64,000 bases of DNA from Xestospongia bergquistia (taxonomy: Eukaryota > Porifera > Demospongiae > Haplosclerida > Petrosiidae). Of the stretch, positions 34,798 through 44,387 are shown one piece after another. The stretch spans positions 4,614,001 to 4,678,000 of the forward strand of contig OZ014420.1 in NCBI GenBank assembly GCA_963965975.1, written 5' to 3'. Position 1 is the first letter of the stretch. Each line of letters begins with the position of its first letter. Both the position numbers and the translations under genes were made by a program. The notes under the pieces were generated by a model, which worked only from the letters and a program-made list of their open reading frames with translations, did no database searches and was not told where the DNA came from.

Positions 34798-35245
34798 CAT
34801 TTGTTTTCCTTTAGAGAAGATATTGACACAGGACCAGATCAAGATTTACAAGAAGAGTTAGAGAGGTATGTAAATGAAGAAACCATAAAACAAACTAGTC
34901 ATATTATTATAATAACATGGAAATATATTTTTAACTATTCCATTATTTTTAGAGCTAAACAACATATTACAGAACTATATGCTAAGGTGACAGACTTAGA
35001 GACACAACTAGTTACTAGGTAGGGTGATCTATTACATTAGTTTATCTCTTGTATGATATGTGATAGTGGAGTTAGTAATGATATATCTTCTATTAGTGTG
35101 TTACATAATAGTAACAAGTAAGTCCATCATTGTATAGTACTAACTGTCTGTAGTTAGTAATGGTAGTTATTATAATTGTATATTTAGTCAAAGCATTTAG
35201 TCAAAGTAAAAAGATCAAACAGTTAGAAGAAGAAATAACAAGGTA
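32190..35245 (+). CDS. Many-exon coiled-coil protein gene, partly decayed
   Basis: A chain of short exons, each bounded by plausible AG and GT sites, encodes long charged heptad-like helices: TGKVGELEKQ (about 32190-32265), KKTKLLSEKNELNKHVLNGK (about 32320-32405), VLSKEKYELQASLATMEREN (about 32450-32547), ELSSNYANDLKLTQEEVVTL (33085-33160), TNYKEIEEITKSKKE (33249-33349), NNLTQQLKHLQTML (33397-33480), RRSQLRRHEISKLQNGI (33556-33650), KLTKEKETLNKE (about 33935-34087), EDIDTGPDQDLQEELER (34815-34867) and AKQHITELYAKVTDLETQL (34953-35021). In-frame stops appear in a few segments (near 32759, 33479, 34199), so either some borders are wrong or the gene is degenerating. The role is unknown; it resembles the coiled-coil tail of the DEATH/CARD gene on the other strand. 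Confidence 0.5.
34759..34794. repeat. (AG)n microsatellite
   Basis: Uninterrupted AG dinucleotides over 36 bases in an intron of the coiled-coil gene. Confidence 0.97.
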
Positions 35246-35888
35246 ATATAACTATATGTTCATCTCTCTATTGATCCTCTCCTCATTTGATGGCCAAAAC
35301 TGAATGAATTTGTATTATAAATATAGTTTAATAATGTTTATATTATAGGGACTGGTATTATTACCCAGACCCAACTTATAATGATAATAAAATATTTGAT
35401 GTATTATATTTCAATGAAATGATGTATTTAGTAGTTACTTTAAAGTTGAAATTAAACAAAATCTTTAAAGTCTCTTTTAAAAAAAATGTTTTTGTCTGGA
35501 GATGAATGCTCTTGAACTAGGATATTCAGAAATATCTTAAGTATCAGATGTTGTCTATAGGGTCAGAACATGTGTACTTATAAAGGACACAATGAGATAG
35601 GAAACTAGCAAAGAGTGTCTACAATCTAAATGGATAATATATGGTATGTGAAAAAAATATTTTCCTGATGTCATGTAAATGTACTGGGTTTATATGTACA
35701 TGTTATAATGATGACCTTATCTTTAATTGATTGTAATGGTCTCTATAGGTATTTTTGAGTTGTTGAGTAATACTAACTGTAGATTATTGTAAACTGGTTA
35801 TCTTGTCTTCATAACCTTGATGTTTAATCTAACAATGTTAAATACGTATCTGTCTGTCTGTCTGTCCATCCATCCATCTGTCCGTCTA

Positions 35889-36300
35889 GATCAGGTAGCT
35901 GACAGTAACAAACAAGAACTACAACAATGTCTGCTACCAGTGATTACTGATATATCAGAGGTACAGTCCTCTCTGGATAAGAACACTGCTGCTCAACTTC
36001 AATTGAAGGAAAATTTTGAACACATAAAAGCAGCTATTGAATTGGCTTTTGAAGCTCTCTACACTGCTCTTAGAAAATGTAAGGAGAAACTTTTCAAGAT
36101 TTACAAAAGGTAACTTCTGTCAAACAAACTAGATTTAAGATGAGGAGAGACAAGATAAGAGAAGCAGAGAAGTTGAGTTCATCAGTTAATGTAATTGAGT
36201 CGATAGTAGCTACTTACACATCAGCAGAATTAGTGTCAGTCTGTGACCCACTCAAAACCTACCTCCACAATAAAAAGATCAACCATTATAATGTCAGTAT
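35889..36300 (+). pseudogene. TRIM/RBCC-type coiled-coil fragment
   Basis: Translates to QQCLLPVITDISEVQSSLD, then FEHIKAAIELAFEALYTAL and KCKEKLFK. After a frame change near 36100 it continues VTSVKQTRFKMRRDKI and ATYTSAELVSVCDPLKTYL. This pattern (FxxIxxAIExRxxxLxxxL followed by a second helix) is that of the coiled coil after the B-box in TRIM proteins. No RING, B-box or NHL/SPRY part is present. The frameshift and missing parts indicate a fragment. Confidence 0.5.
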
Positions 36301-38500
36301 TACACAGGCTCCTTAATTAAAGAAATATAAATGATATGTGATAATAAGTATAATCAAATATTGGCAGATCAACACACATACACTCAGTATATGACATGTA
36401 AATAAAACATTTATAAAAATTTGTTAAATGTAGGAATGGTGATAAAAACATCTCAATCAGACCCAAAAGTAGGAATGGTAGTATGGACATCCTTATATTG
36501 TAGCCACAAGACTAAGGGCACAATAATGCTTATTTAATGTAATAATGGTAGCAGAACTTTGAGGCAAACAGTCTCATAAGATGTTACTGGTTGTTTTCAT
36601 TAGATATAAAGTTTTATTGCTTCAGTAATGTGTTCACAACATAGCAAAATATACCTTTCAAATATAAATATTGTGTTCAGGCACTTCGGTGTTGCTACCA
36701 TGTAGGAATGTTCATACTGCTATTTCTAATTTGGCCTTATATATAACTGACTTCTACTATGCAGCATATATGGAAGGTTAATAAGTGTTCTGGATGTTTT
36801 TAAGTGTTTGGGAACATTTATAAAACTTCCTGGGCTACTTATCAAGATTTGTTATGATAGTTATATAAACCAAATTTCATTGGTCAGTTTGCTGCATGCA
36901 TGGTAGAAAAACAGATTATTACAGACTATTAACGGAAGATTTTTAAGTCTACTGTTTGCTCTTTATTAGCCTCTATTCTATTACTCTGAGGTCTGGTTGT
37001 GATATTAACATGTTTTAGTAGCTCAAAATGCTCTGCATAGATACAATCTGTCTGAGAAAAAGCGATAGTGTGCTCCATAGTCAGAAGTAGTAGACAATTC
37101 AAAATACTAATAGTTATTGTAAATAGCCACACAGCAACATACTATCCAATACAATGTGATTGGAGAGTATGTCTGTGTAATACTATAGTGAGTACTAATT
37201 ATCTGAGCTTGAATGCAGTCACTAAATTAATACATAGTAAGCTCAAATACATAATCCAATTGAAAGTGACATACACACTACACAGCTGTAAAACTTATAT
37301 AATTAAGTTTAAAAGGAAAAGATATTTTATATCTATTTACCTTTTATTAAGATATTCAATTATCTTTTCAGCTTTCTGTACATTATTAACCAAAGGTCTC
37401 TTCATGACAACTGCAGGCATAGAATATAATGTACAGAAAAGTTGCCCATATGGGGTTCAGTTGGTTCACCCACATATTACCATATAAGGTAAAATGTTAT
37501 TATTATTATGAGAGAATCCAGTGATATATAGAGGGTTCTAACTGTGTATATGATATAATAAGTGTAATAGCTTAATGTATATATGAAGGAAGCAATTTTG
37601 CCCAATTAATAGGAACTTCGTTCTACCTCTATGCTCATCTCCAGTGATGGTACATATTATATTGAGATATCATCAGCTTAAGAGCTTATAGTGCGTGTGT
37701 GGTTGTACTTTAGCATATGTTCAATTATTTCAAGGATTTTCCTGTAAAGATAAATCTCTCCAAGTATAATTGAAAACGAATTGTTTCCAAATACTCTTTT
37801 ACGAACATTGTTGATTGTTTACTCAATGTTGTAAAATAGTATATCATAGCAATCATTAAAACTTATTACTAGTTCATATATTGTTGTATTAATGAATAAA
37901 CTTTCCCCCAAATCAGATATATGTACATTGTTTATGTATACATTTCATTGGAACCTCTGGAAACGTCCACCTGGCAAAATCAAGGTGTTTATTGAACTGC
38001 AGTATCTGTAGATATGACAGGTTTATCAAGTACAATATATAGTGTAAGAGTAGCACCAGGTAGACAAGCATCTTAACTGGTAGCATACCTGATGATAAGG
38101 TGAAATACAACAAGTATCAGGAGTGATTTTACTTCTAATTTAGTAGTCTAAGTATCAACTCTGTCATATTAAAAATATAAATATAATTATTTATTCCATA
38201 GCTAATACCAAAAGTCTGTTGTCACTGTATTGACCTTCAATAATCAAATTAATGTAATTGATATCCAATTAATTATTGAAAAAGGTTTCATTTATAAGTA
38301 TCTCTTGTCATTTTGGAGTAGACACAGCAAACTACTGGACCTGTACATATTCTTTTTATTTACTTCATATAGTTTATACAATTAAACATGTTATTATAAA
38401 TACTTACTTGAATATATTATACAATGACCACATATAGTCATTGTGGTTTAAACCACATTCCTTGAGGTAACTACAAATAATTTTTAGTTGGTAGTCTTTT
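36301..38500. other. Non-coding stretch with a MITE
   Basis: No supported exon. Apart from the MITE at about 36395-36745 no element was recognised. Confidence 0.4.
36395..36745. repeat. MITE, family also at 50.99 kb and 59.4 kb
   Basis: The left arm contains TTAAATGTAGGAATGG and AGGAATGGTAGTATGGACATC. The right arm carries the inverse (TACCATGTAGGAATGTTCATAC). The same blocks, in the same relation, are at 50990-51300, and one arm is at about 59375-59475. Confidence 0.7.
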
Positions 38501-38535
38501 CCTACTTGTTTACCAGTCTGTATTGTGTGAGTGAG

Positions 38536-38542
38536 TATATAA
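38536..38542 (+). promoter_or_regulatory. Conserved TATA box of NLR pseudogene
   Basis: TATATAA in the same context as upstream of the intact NLR gene (8656-8662), followed by ACTGACTATAGAGACAAGA. Confidence 0.45.
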
Positions 38543-38682
38543 CATAGTATTGATATCTACTGACTATAGAGACAAGAAGTTAATAGTAAATTAGTCAATA
38601 TGTAGAGCCAGTTATCTTTTGATGGCATACTTAAGGGATATAAAAAGATCTTGACTTGATGTAATTATTTTTTTGTGTAGTT

Positions 38683-38914
38683 ATGATTGATACCAGTCAA
38701 TGGAGAGTTAGTATTTGGTTGTAGTATTGTCATCAGATACCATATCCTACTAAAAGGAACTACTACTGATATGTCAGGATGGGTGGAGTCAATATGGTCT
38801 GGAAGATTAGGAGATGAGGGTGGTCGTAACCTGACCTTCTTTCTAGTCTTGCTTCTCTTACTTCTTCTCACATTATCAGATGATATTGAACTCAACCTAA
38901 AACAGCTATTTACA

Positions 38915-38945
<31 letters not shown>

Positions 38946-41575
38946 ATATATATTTGCTGGTCCTCCTGGTATTGGCAAGACAACACTATGTTGTAAACTA
39001 TTGAATATGTGGGCTGAAGGAGAGCTCATACATAAACATTATAACTTGGTACTTTATTGTCCTCTCAGAAATGACAAGATAGCTTAAATTATTGCTTTAC
39101 AAGAACTATCAAGCACAGTTACAATTGTGATAAAGTTACTATGGTAACTGAATGGCTGCACAAACTACATGGAGGAGGACTATTGATAATTATTTTTGGG
39201 ATGAATTGTTAAGTACAGATCTCAGACAATCTTCATTAGTAGCTAGAATAATTTGTAGAGAGATATTAGCTAAATGTTCAGTCATCATTGCCTCTCATAG
39301 CTATGCCTCCTACTCACTGTTAGAATTATCTTCAGTTAACAGACATGTTGAAATGTTAGGATTTTCAGTTAAGGAGTTTGAGGAAATGGTCAAAGGAACA
39401 CTAGACAAAGAAAAGCATCTAGCTGAAAAACATATCCAAGATCTTGAAATATGAGGTGATGTCCAGTTATTGTGTTAATACCATAGTCTGTTCCATAGTT
39501 ATCTTAGTTGATTGTAAGTCAGAGAGATATTTACCAGCAACACTCATAGAGTTGTATCAGAAGTTTATCCTACAAACTGTCAGATGACATGTCAAAATTA
39601 AATGTACTCACAATATTGAACCTAGGAAATTAAACAGCTTTTGCAATTTACCGTCTTAGATACAAATGTCCAAGATTAAAGTCAGTTTGTTTACCTTAGT
39701 TTAAAAGAAAATAGATTGCTTTTTTCTTCACTCCAACTTTATCATTCTCTTCCTCAGTCAGTGAAAGAAGACTATCTTGCAGGTCTAACTCATCTTGAAC
39801 ATGAGAGCTATCAACCAAATTTTAGAAGAAGACTAAATGTGCAATGTATAAAGACACCATTGCTCGGATTTGAAGCATCTTTTCCTTCTGATTTCAATCA
39901 AAAACGTGTATCTTTATATGGGATTTTATACGGTAAAATTGACATCCTGTTGCTGCATTTATTGTATGAGCCACAGAATGCAAATTTATGTCAAATATTC
40001 TCACAAGTCATGAAGAACCACTCACTATATGTTTCCATGGAGTAAAGCCATCACCATTTGACATTTTGTGTCTTAATTATTTCCTTCATAATTCTACCAC
40101 AACATGGAATTATTTGGACTTGGGAGACTAAACAGACAGTCATTAGAACTTATTGCTAACACATTAAATAAACTGATGAGCAACAATCACTTTATAGGAC
40201 TAGAGATGCAAATATTTGGAACATCAACTCACTATGACCAAATGACTTTAAACATAGCGAGAAATTTATTTCCATTTTCTCTTGCACAATCTTCAAGTAT
40301 GTTATATTGTACTGCACTCAATTAGAGCACAGGATCTACCTGATACTACGTTCATACTACCGCACTTAATAAAACTACAACATCTATATAAAGTTTCTTC
40401 AATTTGATACTTATACATTAATAAATCAGATAATCCTGAAGACTGTAGGGAAGTCGACAAGATGACAATATCTGAATTGGAGGTATGTTTGTGTAACAAT
40501 ACTACACTACATGAATTGATAGTAAAAATTGATTATTCTCCTGAATGTGTACCATCTCTATCTCTTTGTTGATCCAGATATTATAGTCCATAGTTAGGTT
40601 AAGGGAGTAACCAGAAACAAATCTATCCAAACATTTTCACTTATTTGCCATGATATTTTCCCTTATCAACAGATAAATTTGGATAAATCTAACCAATATG
40701 AAAGAATTAAAAGCTTATTGAAAGACAATGACATGTTACAAGCTCTTAAGCTAAACATAAATGATGAGCATGAACTTTTGGATATAGTAGATGTGAACAC
40801 GCCACTTACTGCTCTAGAAATTGGTGTACAACTTGAATCAGTACTTTTTCAATATATTAAAGGATTAAACTGTCTTTTACTACATGATATTCTGTATCCA
40901 CTACCCCTTTTATTCCAATATCATCCCAATTTGGAACACCTTGAACTAAGACTAGACACAGCTGAGAGTGTTAATAAACTATTTACTATTCTACAGAGTA
41001 ATACTACACTTAAGGCTTTGAGAGCGAAAATATCAGAATTTGGAGACATTTTGATCAGTTGTGGTCCTAGTTTACAAAATATGTTAATACTTAACAAAAC
41101 ATTGGAATCTCTTGCAATTAATCCAGATGCTGATAACTTTCTAAATTACCTTTCATTTCCTAACAACTGGTCTCTTGTACAACACCAGTCTACAGGAGTT
41201 GAGTGTACCTATTCTACTACCTGATACCTACTATGAACAATTAACAAAGTTCTTTAGTGTTATCTCTCAAAAGAACAAACTCAATAATGAGAAGGAGAGA
41301 CATCTGTTTATGAACAGGCACTACCTTTTATTACCAAAATTAACGTTAGAGTTGCATACAACTGTGACCCATATTGAGTGTTTTATTGTTGAAATCAGTT
41401 CATCTCAACTAAAACCTATAGCTGGAAGGAATCTACACAACACTTTTGGTGGACTGTGTTCCTTTAATGTTCATTTTGTTATGTTAGGATCTTCAAGTCG
41501 TAAGTTATGGAAGATTCTGTTAGATTGCAGTTAAATACATTGATTGATGCACACAAGCAGCAATAACATCCATCA
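38683..41575 (+). pseudogene. NLR pseudogene related to the 8.8-kb gene
   Basis: The leader exon is recognisable (ATG ATT GAT ACC AGT CAA TGG) but has a TAG at codon 14, a one-base frameshift before GTTTDMSGW, and a 7-bp deletion that removes the end of the 2A motif (GDIELNPGP became DDIELNLK). The DEATH and CARD-like exons are absent; a (TA)n tract at 38914-38953 joins the leader directly to the NACHT Walker A (FAGPPGIGKTT). The rest shows stops (for example after RNDKIA), a missing winged-helix segment near 39780, and LRR pieces at 40679-41224 and 41175-41534 in shifted frames. The upstream 150 bases still match the intact gene's promoter. Confidence 0.9.
38914..38953. repeat. (TA)n tract at deletion junction
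   Basis: An AT dinucleotide run lies exactly where about 0.9 kb (the DEATH, CARD-like and linker regions) is missing relative to the intact NLR gene. Confidence 0.85.
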
Positions 41576-41944
41576 AAACCTCTACCAATAATTGAATTGA
41601 ATGTGTGTAAATGTACTGATTATAACATTATGTAGAAAATAATGTTTCATAATTGATATAGACTTAGTGTTTCATTAAATTATTGTTTGTTATTTTTAGT
41701 ATAAATTGCTAGTTACATTGTTTGAAATAAATATAAAATTTAATTACAGTACACATACTTGTGCATGTAGTAAACTTAAAGTGTACTTACTTTAGTCCAT
41801 ATATCTAACTAACAATTAATTGCTTTAGGACAAAGTGCCTATAAATGCATGAAATACATTACCATTAGCTTCATTACATGTTTGTATTTACATAATTATG
41901 CACTTTAGCAGTATGATCTTGACACATTTCCTCTTGCATTGATA

Positions 41945-42065
41945 TTCCTATAACAGCCTTCTCCAGTCTACAGGTGTTGAACATACCAATTACACAACTG
42001 TCAGATACTAACTCTGAACGAATTGCAGTTTTTTAGTATAATCTCTCACAATATACAAAATGTTT
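41945..42065 (+). pseudogene. Isolated NLR LRR fragment
   Basis: Resembles the intact gene around 12540-12650: shared CTCCAGTCTACA, a leucine/proline-rich segment and CAGATACTAACTCTGAACGAATT matching CAGGTACTAACTATGAACAGCTA. No open frame continues from it. Confidence 0.65.
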
Positions 42066-42405
42066 GTTAAAGTAACAGAGGTCAATACAGTAACAACAGG
42101 CTTTAGCTAAGCAATAAAAGTAAAATTTGAATGTCACAGAGTTAATACTTAAACTATACTAAATTAAAAATAAAATCACTACTGATATATATATATAAAT
42201 ATGTTTATACTAGTTGTCACCGGCGGGTTCAGAGAGAGGGGGCAGACCTTGCACGTAGAGAGCGGCTAAATTTTGACCCTAATAAATATTCATAAATTTA
42301 TTATTCATAGCGCACTTTTAATTGTAAGGTGTGGTTGCAAGAATTTGTTATGAATATACTTAAAGTAATAATTATATACCACATGCACAAAGTGTGATTT
42401 GAATG

Positions 42406-42448
42406 ATTGACTATGAAATTGTTATAGATAACAATATTCATAGTCAAT
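42406..42448. repeat. Inverted repeat upstream of the 2A-CARD gene
   Basis: ATTGACTATGA and TCATAGTCAAT flank a central palindromic part (TTGTTATAGATAACAA). It lies about 120 bases before the start codon and could be a regulatory palindrome or transposon scar. Confidence 0.6.
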
Positions 42449-42568
42449 ACAGTGTGAAGGTGATATTACCAGAGCCAAAGGTGAGACTTGTAGTGAAATC
42501 ATGTCAGACAATGTGTTAATACGATTTCACCATTGTAATCTGTCTTAATATTGTAGATCTAGTTGACT

Positions 42569-44154
42569 ATGATTGACACCTGTCAATGGAGAATTGCTAT
42601 TGGGTTATGGTATTGTCATCAGATACCATATACCACAAAAAAGGGAACTACTATTGATATCTCAGGATGGGTTAAGTCATTATGGTCAGGATATGAGGGT
42701 GGTGGTAACCTAGTTTTGTTTTTCTTACTTCTCATTTTATCAGGTGATATTGAACTCAATCCTGGACCTAAGACAGGTAATCAGTAGATCTATATATAAT
42801 AAAATATGAACCACACTGATATAGATAAATCCACTCCAAGTGAACTATTTCGTACTCATTCTGCTGACCTTAGTGGTATCATTACTCCAATCCTTACCAG
42901 TGTAACGAATGTATTATATGCTAAAGAACTAATACCATTTGAGGTTAAAACTAATATATTGTCAATAACAGGAGAAGATGATCTTAAAAAGTCTAGTAAG
43001 TTAGTAGGTGTGCTACAGAGACAGCTACAAGCACATAAAGATCCACACCAGTATCTAGTGAATATTTGTCATGTATTAAGAAATGAGCTCAAGCAACATG
43101 AAAGAATAAAAGATGTTGTAACCTTGATATTACAGCAATTAGGTGAGTAAATATTAATCAGAAAAGGCTATTCTATTAGGTAACCAAATTTTCATTTTAT
43201 ATTGGTTACCCACATTGATTCCTTTTTTTTACTGGCACAATTTATATAAGGCAATTTTATGATGTGGTATATTTTCAAGTGCAATAAAATAACTTAAATT
43301 GTTAGCTAATGTATATAATATAATATGTCTCATATGTTTGTATAAACTCACTATAGTGGATTAGCTGTTCCTTATTCAAAACCATTGTTACAACTAAGGG
43401 ACTTAAATGTAATTTACTGTCATCACAATTATTGAAAAGTTTTATGAAACAGATACTCCTTGGCAAGACTGAGCAAGTATCTTATAATTTTGCCTTTTTC
43501 CACCTTAAGATATTTTTTAAGATTATAATCTATTTCTATAATCTTGCTTTAACATTAATTTTAGCTAAGTGCAAATATCACCAGCACTACAAGGGTTGTA
43601 CTCTTTGTTTCGTATGGATGCATGTATTTTTGCATAATGTTGTCCAATTATCAACTTTGCATTATGTATGTGTGACATCATGCATTGCAATGGAGTTATC
43701 TGTACACATGAACTTACATTGAAGTATCTACTTCATACATTTGTTGGGTTTATATCTTGCAAATAATCTTACTTAAAATAGAACTTTATTATAATAATGA
43801 TATATAGTGATTTATTTGTGCAATATTAAGCTTCTACCATAATTTTTATTTACACATTAATTTCAGAAGAGGAACACATCACTCCAGCATGTCAAATATT
43901 GCATAATCATTTTGATATGGTAAGACATAATAGAGAGTATGTATACTAGACCATAGTTTACTCTGTAGAATGTGGCTGCTATTGAAAAAGAACAAACAGT
44001 CACAGTGAAAATAAAGGAGAATGAACTGGAGTCTGCTAAGCAAAAGGGTAAAATGGTCACACACAATTTGTATAGAGATAAGCTATGTAGTTCACAATGG
44101 AAGACATATAGTAATGTCATCACAGCTGTCCTAGAATCATTGATAACATCATAG
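42569..44154 (+). CDS. 2A leader - CARD-like small protein without NACHT
   Basis: Four exons, 42569-42776, 42825-43142, 43867-43919 and 43969-44154, sum to exactly 255 codons including the TAG, with consistent phases (1, 1, 0). Exon 1 is a close relative of the NLR leader exon and keeps an intact 2A motif (ILSGDIELNPGP). Exon 2 matches the CARD-like exon 3 of the intact NLR (LFRTHSADLSGIITPIL ... KSSKLVGVLQRQLQAHKDP). The DEATH exon is absent. Instead of NACHT, two short exons give a lysine/glutamate-rich end with CSSQWKTYSNVITAVL. It could act as a decoy or adaptor that binds the NLR's CARD-like domain (inferred). A GGTAAA donor-like site inside exon 4 leaves room for other splice forms, including joining to the next gene. 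Confidence 0.75.
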
Positions 44155-44387
44155 TAATTGATGTCCAGGTCAATGGAAGTTGACAAATATTTTCATGCTA
44201 TTAACAATTAACTGCTAAAACCATATGGCAAGCATTAGAACATTGATTATGCTTCAAGGCTTTTAGTACTTTTTTTCTGTGACTGCTTTGATAAAATCTA
44301 CAACTTTTATAAACCTGTAGTGTTTTTTGTAAAGAGTATTCTAAATACAATAAGACATTTTTATATAACACAAAATCATTGTTTTAA

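Noticed and set aside
42220-42330. A second hAT remnant before the 2A-CARD gene
   Set aside because: There is some likeness to the element at 7954 (TAATATTCATAAATT) and a GC-rich start, but no clear terminal repeat or coding piece.
43432-43722. 96-residue open frame between exons of the 2A-CARD gene
   Set aside because: Lies entirely within the intron 43143-43866, with no domain and chance-like composition.
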